IMG/VR virus record: IMGVR_UViG_3300031539_000205
Coordinates: 1-30,211 of that record
Strand: one strand, 5' to 3'
Length of the DNA stretch: 30,211 nt
Source: a virus
The notes under the pieces are model-generated. The model was given only the letters and a program-made list of their open reading frames with translations, searched no databases and was not told where the DNA came from. A program made the position numbers and the translations under genes. The first letter of the stretch is position 1. Every line of letters begins with the position of its first letter. Positions 15,075 through 22,206 of this stretch are shown here, piece by piece.

Positions 15075-15638
15075 GTCCATCTCCTTTTTGGAAAAGAGGG
15101 CCTTCACGCTGGCCCAGAAACTCACTCGCTCCTGCTCTTCCTTGGAGGCCGGCTCGAACTCAGCCAGTCCGCCAAGAGACACACCGTTCCACTTCCCTTC
15201 GCGGTAGAGCTTCCGAAGCTCCTCGTCCATGACCTTGATCACGACGGCCCAGCCCCCAACAGGGTCGATGGCATGCCCGTCATAGGTCTTGAGACCGCTG
15301 AACCTCTGATCTGCCCCGTTGACCACGAAGCTCTCTGCCACGAAGGCCCGGCTTTTCTCGATGGGCTTCCCGTCATGTCTCATGTCGAGAGACGCCCCTT
15401 CCTGCATGAAGGAGTAGCACATCTCCTTCACCACGGCTGGGGAAGCCGAGTCGCCATCAAGGTCCTCGATCCCAGGAATGTAGACCAAGGCCGCGATTTC
15501 TCCAGCCTCGTCCATGCCCTTAGAGGCCAGGGCCAGCTCGACTTGTCCGTCGCTCTTGTAGGCCACGGAGAGGTTGTTGGCGCCCTTCGGCACCAGACTT
15601 ACGAACCTCACCTTGATCCTTTTGATCTTTCGAGCCAT
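14700..15638 (-). CDS. Capsid maturation protease (XkdF / Peptidase_S78_2-like) fused to scaffold
   Basis: 312 residues in two parts. Residues ~30-165 resemble the XkdF-type prohead protease: EIAALVYIPGIEDLDGDSAS, SLDMRHDGKPIEKSRAFVAE, GGWAVVIKVMDEELRKLY and GKWNGVSLGGLAEFEP. Residues ~190-312 are Ala/Glu/Lys-rich and helical (KELEDLKKAAGK), as in scaffolds. A linker with charged KALFSKKEMDMD joins them. Start ATG 15638 is the first after the divergent gap; its ribosome binding site is weak (AGAAG). Gene order protease-scaffold, decoration, capsid is standard. An internal start could yield the scaffold alone. I do not assign catalytic residues. Confidence 0.87.
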   Translation of the reverse strand: MARKIKRIKVRFVSLVPKGANNLSVAYKSDGQVELALASKGMDEAGEIAALVYIPGIEDLDGDSASPAVVKEMCYSFMQEGASLDMRHDGKPIEKSRAFVAESFVVNGADQRFSGLKTYDGHAIDPVGGWAVVIKVMDEELRKLYREGKWNGVSLGGLAEFEPASKEEQERVSFWASVKALFSKKEMDMDPKELKELLEGVTKGQAAFAQTLKELVEGQKAQAATQKAQAESLAKLDKEFATRKEAEEADAKKAADAAIIARAEKAEKELEDLKKAAGKSNQGTNEESLNKEVDEAVARARKVAQAYNKGGK

Positions 15639-15665
15639 TTTCTTCTAGCCTCTCCTGGGCGTGCC

Positions 15666-15714
15666 GCGTATCATACTTGATGGCGCGGGCGTGTGACCGC
15701 TTCTCATGATACGC
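15666..15714. repeat. Inverted repeat in divergent gap: 9-bp arms
   Basis: Arms gcgtatcat (15666-15674) and atgatacgc (15706-15714) are perfect reverse complements, 31 bp apart. The left arm overlaps the palindrome GTATCATAC (15668-15676). The arms lie over the -10 candidates for the capsid operon, so an operator pair is plausible. Confidence 0.55.
15670..15697 (-). promoter_or_regulatory. Second weaker -10/-35 candidate, capsid direction
   Basis: On the minus strand: GTCACA (15697-15692), 16-base spacer, TATGAT (15675-15670), within the palindrome GTATGATAC. The -10 matches 5 of 6, while the -35 is weak. The leader would be short, about 25 bases. Confidence 0.25.
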
Positions 15715-15735
15715 ACGACTGGAGAGAAAGATCAA
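15706..15735 (-). promoter_or_regulatory. Candidate sigma70-type promoter for the capsid operon
   Basis: On the minus strand: TTGATC (15735-15730), 18-base spacer, TATCAT (15711-15706). The -10 matches 5 of 6 and the -35 4 of 6. Transcription would start near 15699, giving a ~60-base leader to the protease ATG. The -10 coincides with one arm of the inverted repeat. Confidence 0.45.
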
Positions 15736-15769
15736 CACTTTTTTGAGGATTTGATAGGGGTCGCAAATC

Positions 15770-17197
15770 ATGGAACAAGAAAAACTAGTTATCAGAATCG
15801 AACACAAGTCCAACCCCATCTTCGGGCACTGGAGCGAGAAGCACAATTTCCTGGAGATCGTCCTGAAGGCTGCTGTCCAGCCGGAGTTCTCCAACCTGGA
15901 CGCCAACCCGGGCCTGAAGGTCCACCCCCTGAACTTCATTGAGATCCTCCGGCTCCGGAACGCGAATCCCTACCACTCCACCTGCCTGCAGACCAAGAAG
16001 CAGGCTGCAGTTGGGCTCGGGTTCATGACCGAGGCATCCAAGAAGAAGCGCGAGGAGAAGAAGAAGCTCCAGGAGCAGGGTGTGCAGTTCAACCCTGGCG
16101 GGGTCCAGCCTCCTCAGAAGCCCAAGGGAGTCAACAAGGAATCGAGCGACGAGGACAGCTCGAAGGTCTCGAAGATCCTCGATGCGCTCTGCACTGTCTC
16201 TTTCCAGGACGTCATCGACGATGTGATCGATGAGTTCTACCAGGTTGGCAACGGGTTCATCGAGGTTGTTCGGGACGGTCCTGGTGGGAGCATCCTCGGC
16301 CTCCATCACATCCCGGCCCACCAGATCTTCATCCACGTCCTGGAGGACTACACGACCTTCTACGAGGTCGTCAACGGCTCCGAACCTGGTGGGTTCGCCT
16401 CTGGGTCCTTCTCGCGCATCTTCGCCCCCTTCGGGAAGTCCAAGGAAATCGAGGCCATCGAAGAGGCCAGGAACATCAAGCTCCACCGGGGGCCCATCGG
16501 CCAGGTCTCCGAGGTGATCCACTTCCGCAAGCCCTCCTCCCTCAGCCGGTGGTATGGGTTCCCGGACTGGCTCTCCGTCGTGCCGGGCGTGGAGGTCTCC
16601 CAGAAGCTCCGGCAGTTCCAGCACGACTTCTTCGACAATCGTGCCGTCCCGGAATTCGCCTTGTTCATCACCGGGGCCCAGCTCGACCCGGAGGTCTACA
16701 AGAAGCTGGAGGACACCTTCAAGTCCGGGATCGGTTTGGGGAACTCCCACAAGTCCGCCATTATCAATCTCGACGCTCCGAATATCAACATCCAGATGGA
16801 GCGGCTCTCCAGCGACACGAGCAGCGACAACGCCCAGGCCGGCCTCACGACCTCCTTGGCCCTGGAGATTGTGACGGGACACCGCGTGCCGCCGCTCTTG
16901 GCAGGAATTCAGGTCCCCGGGAAGCTCGGCGCCGCGAACGAGATGGTGTCCACGATGAAGGCCTTCCAGTCACTCGTCATCGGCCCGGACCAGCACAACA
17001 TCCGGACGACTCTCTCCAGGACCCTCGGCAACGCCGCCCTCAACGGCGGGCTCGGGCTCACCGAGGATGACATGGAGCTTCGCAAGATCACCGACGAGAT
17101 GGAGGTCGAGCAGCTCGACACCGTCTCCAGGATGAGGCAGGACGTCAATGCTCCCCAGAACAAGGACAGAGACCCGAACGAGGGACTGAAGGACTGA
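15770..17197 (+). CDS. Portal protein, PBSX/Phage_portal family
   Basis: A 475-residue protein that would form the dodecameric DNA-entry ring of the head. Family landmarks: VIDEFYQVGNGFIEVVRD, LGLHHIPAHQIFIHV, VSEVIHFRKPSSLSRWYGFP followed by DWLSVVPGVEVSQK, and FFDNRAVPEFALFITGAQLD. The C-terminus has the ALEIVTGHRVPPLLAGI stretch. ATG 15770 has AGGGG nine bases upstream. It reads opposite to the capsid operon, across a 131-bp divergent gap, and overlaps the next gene as TGATG. I could not identify a convincing plus-strand promoter in the gap. The terminase normally beside the portal is absent here. Confidence 0.92.
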   Translation: MEQEKLVIRIEHKSNPIFGHWSEKHNFLEIVLKAAVQPEFSNLDANPGLKVHPLNFIEILRLRNANPYHSTCLQTKKQAAVGLGFMTEASKKKREEKKKLQEQGVQFNPGGVQPPQKPKGVNKESSDEDSSKVSKILDALCTVSFQDVIDDVIDEFYQVGNGFIEVVRDGPGGSILGLHHIPAHQIFIHVLEDYTTFYEVVNGSEPGGFASGSFSRIFAPFGKSKEIEAIEEARNIKLHRGPIGQVSEVIHFRKPSSLSRWYGFPDWLSVVPGVEVSQKLRQFQHDFFDNRAVPEFALFITGAQLDPEVYKKLEDTFKSGIGLGNSHKSAIINLDAPNINIQMERLSSDTSSDNAQAGLTTSLALEIVTGHRVPPLLAGIQVPGKLGAANEMVSTMKAFQSLVIGPDQHNIRTTLSRTLGNAALNGGLGLTEDDMELRKITDEMEVEQLDTVSRMRQDVNAPQNKDRDPNEGLKD

Positions 17198-18216
17198 TGG
17201 CCAAGGATCCCTACAAGCCGAACAGGGCCCTGGAGGACGAGGCGACTCGCATCCTCAAGCAGGCCCGCATCAATGCCAAGTCTGAGCAGCGGGCCGCCAG
17301 GCGGGCGGAGAAGACCATCGGCAGGGAGGAAATGCGGAACGCCAAAAGGGAGGCGGACCGCATCCTGAAGGAGGCGAAGGACGCTGTCAGGCAGCGTGGA
17401 AGCTCCATTCGAAGGAACGAGTCCACGATCAAGGTCACGCTGACCTACATCATCGCCAACACCCTCCGGGCCCTCGCCATCAAGGAGTGCGGCTCACGAA
17501 CTCTTCAGCAGGTCCTTCGGCACACCCGGCTGCCGGGGCAGGCGCGGGGAGGTCTGTTCCAGCGGAAGACCTCGATCAAGATCGGGATCAACCACTACTG
17601 GGCCTCCTTCTATCACGATGGCTTCAGGGGAGGGACCTTCAACGGACATGTCTCCCGGAGCGGGAAGAAGCCTCACCAGCGCTGGGCCAGCTCGCCCAGG
17701 GGATTCTGGCTGGCCTTCGTCCAGGGAGGGAAGTGCAACGGCATGGACCCCCGCCGCCCCAGCCGGGCCATCGACGAGATCAAGCAGACACACTACAAGA
17801 GGAGCTTCCTGCGCAACCAGACTCCGAGCTTCCTGCGGTCGGTGATCCGCCTGCGCGGGCAATACATGGTCTTCTTCAGGAAGCGGAAGAGTTGGCCTGG
17901 GGATCCATTCTTCACCCGGGCGGAACAGCAGCTCAACGATTTCCTGGCCAACCAGATTTCCAAGTCAGCAGTGCCGGCCCTGCTAGCCTCCGCCATCGAC
18001 GGTCTTGTGGGCAGGGCATTCGGCCGCCAGGTCCGGGCTTCTGATCGCTTGGTTCGACTCTCCAGGTTCCGGGATCCTTACCGCCTGCTCAACATCGAGA
18101 TCGACTACGTCCGCACCAGGGAGATCTCGAACATCGAGGGCGACGTGGGATCCCTGGCCGGCGGAGATGCCGGCCTGGATTTCGACTCCATGAGCGAGCG
18201 CCTGGGCCCCCATTAA
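17197..18216 (+). CDS. Minor head/neck protein candidate, gp10-like C-terminal core with basic N-terminus
   Basis: 339 residues, coupled to the portal gene (TGATG). Residues 1-70 are a strongly charged Arg/Lys/Glu helix (EQRAARRAEKTIGREEMRNA). The central part has IGINHYWASFYHDGFRGGTF and later PGDPFFTRAEQQLNDFLANQ. This pair recalls the 'aHyvEfGT ... PFlrPA' pattern of HK97 gp10-like neck/tail-completion proteins, though here the glycine-rich loop is longer. An acidic tail follows. Position after the portal is also where minor head proteins (gp7-like) occur. Neck or minor head protein is the best guess; the family is unproven. It ends overlapping, tail to tail, the ruvC-like gene. Confidence 0.6.
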   Translation: MAKDPYKPNRALEDEATRILKQARINAKSEQRAARRAEKTIGREEMRNAKREADRILKEAKDAVRQRGSSIRRNESTIKVTLTYIIANTLRALAIKECGSRTLQQVLRHTRLPGQARGGLFQRKTSIKIGINHYWASFYHDGFRGGTFNGHVSRSGKKPHQRWASSPRGFWLAFVQGGKCNGMDPRRPSRAIDEIKQTHYKRSFLRNQTPSFLRSVIRLRGQYMVFFRKRKSWPGDPFFTRAEQQLNDFLANQISKSAVPALLASAIDGLVGRAFGRQVRASDRLVRLSRFRDPYRLLNIEIDYVRTREISNIEGDVGSLAGGDAGLDFDSMSERLGPH

Positions 18217-18229
18217 ATGGGCTGGCGCT
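18197..18229. terminator. Imperfect hairpin at convergent stop codons
   Basis: Arms AGCGCC (18197-18202) and GGCGCT (18224-18229) enclose a second stem CCCAT/ATGGG around TTAATAA-like stop codons of both convergent genes (18213-18216). It could end transcription in both directions, but there is no U-run on either side. Confidence 0.3.
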
Positions 18230-18746
18230 CTGCTCCCCACATGGCGAGCCCGAGGGCGTCCACGACATGCTTCCACTCGTCCGGGCGGAGCTTGTTCAGG
18301 CGTGACGGAGGATTGGTCGGGTAGGAGTAGCCCTGGGTCTTCTTGTAGAGCCATCCCAGCCTGCTCAGGACACGCGCCTGGTGGATAGGCTTCGGGACCT
18401 CACCCTTCCATTTGCGTGGCCTGGGCATGGTCACAGACGTCGCACAGATCGCATGGAGGATGGCCGAGGCTCCGCCTGCGACCTGGGAGAGCAGGAGGAT
18501 GGAGTCGGGTGAGACCTTGCTCTTCCCGTAGTAGATCTGCTGGCCCTCCACGACGCCGTGGAAGCTCACCCCTTCGAGCCACAGTGGGAGGTCGACCGAG
18601 AGCTGCTTGAGCATGGCCTGGACGGCGGCCTCGCCCTTGAGACTCTTCGGCACCCTGCAGACGTTCACGGACTCGACCACCCCATCCAGAATGATGGCGA
18701 CTCCCGTGTTGTGGAGGTCCGGATCTATGCCGACGACGTAGCTCAT
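18213..18746 (-). CDS. RuvC-like Holliday junction resolvase
   Basis: A 177-residue RNase H-fold nuclease. Asp8 in VVGIDPDLHNTGVAII, Glu67 in GVVEGQQIYYGK, and His160/Asp163 in EWKHVVDALGLAMW fit the RuvC acidic active site in order and spacing. Phage RuvC-like enzymes resolve recombination or branched replication intermediates before packaging. An upstream in-frame GTG would add 19 residues of shadow text; ATG 18746, in an ATGA overlap with the GT2 gene, is preferred. It is the last gene of the coupled replication/glycan chain and converges on the plus-strand neck gene. Confidence 0.85.
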   Translation of the reverse strand: MSYVVGIDPDLHNTGVAIILDGVVESVNVCRVPKSLKGEAAVQAMLKQLSVDLPLWLEGVSFHGVVEGQQIYYGKSKVSPDSILLLSQVAGGASAILHAICATSVTMPRPRKWKGEVPKPIHQARVLSRLGWLYKKTQGYSYPTNPPSRLNKLRPDEWKHVVDALGLAMWGAERQPI

Positions 18747-19510
18747 AAGACCATCCCTTTCCTGATTTCCTGGTAGATCGCCCCGTATTCCTCTCCACAC
18801 CATTCTACCAGGATCTTCCCTCCTCGGTCATGGGCAAACCCTTTCGGGCGATGGCCGACCCCGATACCGGACCTACCCGGCAGGCCCTTCATTCCGATCA
18901 CGGAGTCCCTCTCCGGCTCGAAGATGTCCAGGCGCCCGCCCGAGGACTGCCCAAGCTGCCAGAGCTTGGCGTCGATGCCCTTGTGGCCCAGGATCCCCTG
19001 CTGGCAGGCCTCGCGCAGGAGAGGAAACATGGACGACCTCATCCCCGTGGAGCAGAAGGCAGAGCCCCTGTTCCGGAACGTCCTGTAGGAAAGGCTGGGC
19101 AGGTGATAGTATTTCTGCCAGACCGTGCCCACCAGGTCGGAGTCCAGGAGCCTGCCGAACATCTCCGACAGATACCATTCCCGGTAGCAGTCGTCATCCT
19201 CCATGATGAGGAGCTTCTGTGAGGAGATGGCCTCCATGCCGGCCAGGACGTTCCTGGCTAGGCTCCTTGGCCCCTGGTCCTCCTTGATGAACTTCCTGCG
19301 GAGGTAGAAGACGGAGATGCCGAAGTTGGCCATCGTGCTCTCCCCGACCTCCGAGATGGCCCGAGCGCAGGCATTGGACTGCCCGTCGTCGACCAGGACC
19401 CACTCGACAAGGAGTCCTCGCAGGTTCACCTGGCGCATCAGAAATTGGCACAGGAGCTTGATGCTTTCGTAGCGGTCCCCCGTGGGCGTGATGATGCTGA
19501 TATTGTTCAT
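18743..19510 (-). CDS. Family 2 glycosyltransferase (GT-A fold)
   Basis: 255 residues. The N-terminus ISIITPTGDRYESIKLL is the usual GT2 first strand, DD41-42 in WVLVDDGQSN would bind the nucleotide, and the DDD at 105-107 (LIMEDDDCYREWYL) is the DxD metal site. FCSTGMRSSMF and a later acidic stretch complete a short GT-A domain. There is no membrane segment, so it should be cytoplasmic. An in-frame extension upstream lies over the GT-D-like gene and is shadow. ATG 19510 overlaps that gene's TGA. The donor and acceptor cannot be read from sequence. Confidence 0.85.
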   Translation of the reverse strand: MNNISIITPTGDRYESIKLLCQFLMRQVNLRGLLVEWVLVDDGQSNACARAISEVGESTMANFGISVFYLRRKFIKEDQGPRSLARNVLAGMEAISSQKLLIMEDDDCYREWYLSEMFGRLLDSDLVGTVWQKYYHLPSLSYRTFRNRGSAFCSTGMRSSMFPLLREACQQGILGHKGIDAKLWQLGQSSGGRLDIFEPERDSVIGMKGLPGRSGIGVGHRPKGFAHDRGGKILVEWCGEEYGAIYQEIRKGMVL

Positions 19511-20247
19511 AGCCCCGCCAGGTTCCTTTCGTAGGTCTCCTTCGACATCTTCTTGTGGTAGGAGCGGCTGGGGGCGCCGCAGAACACATCCCACAGCGAG
19601 CCGAGGTCCAGGAGGCTGGCTTCCGGCATGAGCGGGGCCAGCTCGTGGATGATGGGCTTGGCGGCCATGGATGCGGAGATGGAGAAGGTCCGGTGGCCCC
19701 TCTTGTAACACTGATAGATCGACCCCTTGATGGTGGCTTTTGAATCGTAGCAGTTCAGGGATGGGATCTCGATGTGGCTGATGTTCCTCTTGATCCTCTG
19801 GTCCAGCTTCTTGAAGATCGGGGGCCCGACGAGAACTGGGGTCCTGGCCAGGAATGCCCGGAGGAACGGGGCCAGCTCTCCGGCGATGCTGGCGCGGTGG
19901 AGGAAGTCCCCATGGAACCAGACCGCGCCTGGGGACATCTCGTCCACCATTCTGATCGCCTCCTCGGTCGGGATCCCCATGAGGCTTGCCAGGAACTTGG
20001 GATCCTGCATCCCATAGCGGACTGCCTTCTCCTTGACGAGAGGAGCCTCCCGGAGAACGTGGAGCAGATCGAGAGCCAGTGGCAAGGTGTAGTCGTGCCG
20101 GTCGCAGTTGGTGGCCCTGGCCTTTCTGCCGTAGATCTCCTGGAGCATGCACATGAACTCCCCATCACCATAGCGCAAGAAGGAGATGGGCTTCTTGACG
20201 GTGAGGTCGAGGATGACATTGGAAACGGTCAAATCATAGTTTCTCAT
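19507..20247 (-). CDS. GT-D-like (DUF1792) glycosyltransferase
   Basis: 246 residues. SFLRYGDGEFMCML near residues 22-35 matches the RxGDGE motif of the DUF1792/GT-D fold family, where Asp28 and Glu30 form the DxE metal site. The later ASLLDLGSLWDVFCG matches the family's C-terminal 'D-GS-DV' region. Characterised GT-D enzymes extend glycans on bacterial surface glycoproteins. Both ends overlap neighbours as ATGA. The substrate here is unknown. Confidence 0.75.
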   Translation of the reverse strand: MRNYDLTVSNVILDLTVKKPISFLRYGDGEFMCMLQEIYGRKARATNCDRHDYTLPLALDLLHVLREAPLVKEKAVRYGMQDPKFLASLMGIPTEEAIRMVDEMSPGAVWFHGDFLHRASIAGELAPFLRAFLARTPVLVGPPIFKKLDQRIKRNISHIEIPSLNCYDSKATIKGSIYQCYKRGHRTFSISASMAAKPIIHELAPLMPEASLLDLGSLWDVFCGAPSRSYHKKMSKETYERNLAGL

Positions 20248-20933
20248 GAGAGGAATCTCCTACCAAATTTACGGGTCAGGTTTCTGGGACGAAGGATTGC
20301 CTGCTTGCCTCCGTGGGTGAAATACTGGAAGAAATCGTTGTTCCGGAAATGCCCAGCGAAGTGGCGCGTCCGGATTCCTGCTGCCCATGCAGCGTAGTCT
20401 ACACTCATCTGGTCCCGGACGCAAACGAGGATCTCCTTCCACCAGATGTCGTGGAACACGCGCATGGATGGAGTGTGCCTCCGGTATAGGAAGCCGGTGC
20501 TGGTGACGTAGTTAGGAAGCTCGAATCCCTGGGCCTGGAACCTCTGGATCTGCGCCCCCAGGTCCTCCCGGGGGATCTTCAGGGAGGCATTGATCTGGTC
20601 GGCCTCCTGGAGCAGATCATCGTTCTTGGGGTGGACCAGGCCCACCAGCTCGAAGCCCCTGGCCTTGAGAATGATCTCATCCGGGTTGGCGAGCAGGTGC
20701 ATGTTGGCGTCAATCCAGACCGATTCCGTCTCCTTCGGGAATAGCTCCTCGGGGTGTGTCTTCAGCCACCTGGCCTGGAGTCTGCCATCCTCTGGGATGT
20801 TGTGGACCTTTCGAATCTCCCACACATCACTCTTGATCGGCAGGTCGGTGAAGCAGATGAACGAGTGATGCCCCGGATTGGAGGGGGCGTAGAGCTTCTC
20901 TTCCTTGCCGATGATTGCGGTGTAGACGATCAC
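20244..20933 (-). CDS. DUF616 (TOD1/MUCI70-like) glycosyltransferase, copy A
   Basis: 229 residues, GTG start (20933) inside a GTGA overlap. RLQARWLKTHPEELFP followed by SVWIDANMHLL is the 'R..R..K..P...FP...WiDan' hallmark of DUF616, with Asp75 as the likely metal ligand. VRDQMSVDYAAWAAG near residue 180 is shared with the next gene upstream. Family members act as glycosyltransferases in plants and also occur in bacteria and phages. Specificity is unknown. Confidence 0.75.
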   Translation of the reverse strand: MIVYTAIIGKEEKLYAPSNPGHHSFICFTDLPIKSDVWEIRKVHNIPEDGRLQARWLKTHPEELFPKETESVWIDANMHLLANPDEIILKARGFELVGLVHPKNDDLLQEADQINASLKIPREDLGAQIQRFQAQGFELPNYVTSTGFLYRRHTPSMRVFHDIWWKEILVCVRDQMSVDYAAWAAGIRTRHFAGHFRNNDFFQYFTHGGKQAILRPRNLTRKFGRRFLS

Positions 20934-21613
20934 TTGCTGCTCCTATCACTGAAGAAGGTAGCTCCAGGGAACTTGTAGTAGAGCCCAGGCAACCACCTGG
21001 CCCTGACACCGGCCTTCCAGATAGAGTAGTCGAAGCTCATCTGATCCCTGCCGTGGCGATATTTGTTGAACTCCTCGAACCAGATCCTGTTCATCTCTCG
21101 GATCTTGGGGCAGTTCCTGCGGATCAGGAACCCTCCACAGGACTGCTCCTTCTGGTCGAACCCCTGGGCCAGATAATCCGCCACCTGGTGATCGAGTAAG
21201 GGCCAGTCAGCCTCGCGGACCTTCCCGCATTCCTTCAGGGCCTGGGCCTCCTGGATGATGCTGGAGTGGCAAGGATGCTTGAAGCGGGCCAGGTCCATTG
21301 CCTTGGGCTGGAGGTATTTCCGGATCATGTCCTCCGGCATCATGCGGAGTTTGAAGCTGGCATCCATCCAGATCCAGTATTCCGCAGCCTTCTCCGGCCC
21401 ACCCTCGTGGCACATGATCTTGACCATGCGAGTCAGGTGGACAGGATCCGTGCCCTTGATCTCACGCCTCTCCCAAGGTCCGGAGATTGGAGGATGCCCG
21501 GGGGAGACGTAGGCTATGAACCTGGCCTTGGTCTTACGGGAGACGGACAGCTTCGGGATCCGAATCGTGTCGGAATGGTGACCTAGGCTGGCCGTCACCA
21601 CGTAGATCTTCAC
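20930..21613 (-). CDS. DUF616-like glycosyltransferase, copy B
   Basis: 227 residues, GTG start (21613) inside a GTGA overlap with the methyltransferase gene. YWIWMDASFKLR (Asp84) and GRDQMSFDYSIWKAGVRARW align with the equivalent motifs of the neighbour, so the two are tandem paralogues that have diverged strongly. The middle differs, with a longer insertion around SCGGFLIRRNCPKI. It probably transfers a different sugar or acts on the other's product; this is inference. Confidence 0.7.
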   Translation of the reverse strand: MKIYVVTASLGHHSDTIRIPKLSVSRKTKARFIAYVSPGHPPISGPWERREIKGTDPVHLTRMVKIMCHEGGPEKAAEYWIWMDASFKLRMMPEDMIRKYLQPKAMDLARFKHPCHSSIIQEAQALKECGKVREADWPLLDHQVADYLAQGFDQKEQSCGGFLIRRNCPKIREMNRIWFEEFNKYRHGRDQMSFDYSIWKAGVRARWLPGLYYKFPGATFFSDRSSK

Positions 21614-22206
21614 CCTCGCACCAGAGTCAGGAGGCCATGGCCGTAGGGGGCGTGCCGCTCGATGCGCCAGTGGGGATTGGCCGCCATGAACTCGTCGATG
21701 GCGAGGCGGATGCCGTGGGATGCCGGATCGAAGCAGGAGCGGTCATCCGGCTGGGGAAGGTAGGTCCCTGTCTCCAGGTTCGCCCCCATCGTGGCGAAGG
21801 TGATCGTGTCATGGAAGACGAGCCATTTCTTCGATTCGTTGCCCCACATGGACAGCTCGTTGCGCAGGTGCTTGTAGGTGTGGAGGGAGTCGAAGAAGAT
21901 CAGGTCTGGGGTCGCGCAGCCTGCGAAGGATGAGTAATCGATGGAGTTCCCCTCGAACAATCTCCACCTCTTCTTGTCCACGGCCTTCTTGAGCTGCCGG
22001 GCCTTGTTCGTGGTCACCAGGTCCACGCTGAACAACCTGCCCTCTGGAGGAAGGCCGGCCAAGAACGCGCTGGAGGAGTGGCCGCACTTCACACCCAGCT
22101 CCCAGATCGAGGTGCATTTGCCGGCCATTTCCTTCAGGTAAGGGAGGTGCTTGGCCGTGGCTACCCTGCTCGCGCAGTTGTTCCTGAAGATCTTTTCGAG
22201 CGACAT
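21610..22206 (-). CDS. Class I SAM-dependent methyltransferase (Methyltransf_24-like)
   Basis: 198 residues. SIWELGVKCGHSSSAFL (residues 33-50) is motif I for SAM binding, RLFSVDLV is motif II, and DLIFFDSLHTYKHLRNEL with KKWLVFHDT gives the FxDxxHxY...HD pattern typical of Methyltransf_24 enzymes, which often O-methylate small molecules or sugars. It lies among glycosyltransferases, so a sugar hydroxyl is the likely target. The start overlaps the upstream stop (TAATG). Confidence 0.8.
   Translation of the reverse strand: MSLEKIFRNNCASRVATAKHLPYLKEMAGKCTSIWELGVKCGHSSSAFLAGLPPEGRLFSVDLVTTNKARQLKKAVDKKRWRLFEGNSIDYSSFAGCATPDLIFFDSLHTYKHLRNELSMWGNESKKWLVFHDTITFATMGANLETGTYLPQPDDRSCFDPASHGIRLAIDEFMAANPHWRIERHAPYGHGLLTLVRG

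Noticed and set aside
15652-15674. Plus-strand promoter for the portal gene using TATCAT at 15669-15674
   Set aside because: The -35 candidate (TAGCCT) matches only half the consensus; no other plus-strand pair in the gap was convincing.
18743-20152. 469-residue version of the GT2 protein
   Set aside because: The extra 214 residues are low-complexity antisense-like text over the GT-D gene; the GT2 fold starts exactly at ATG 19510.
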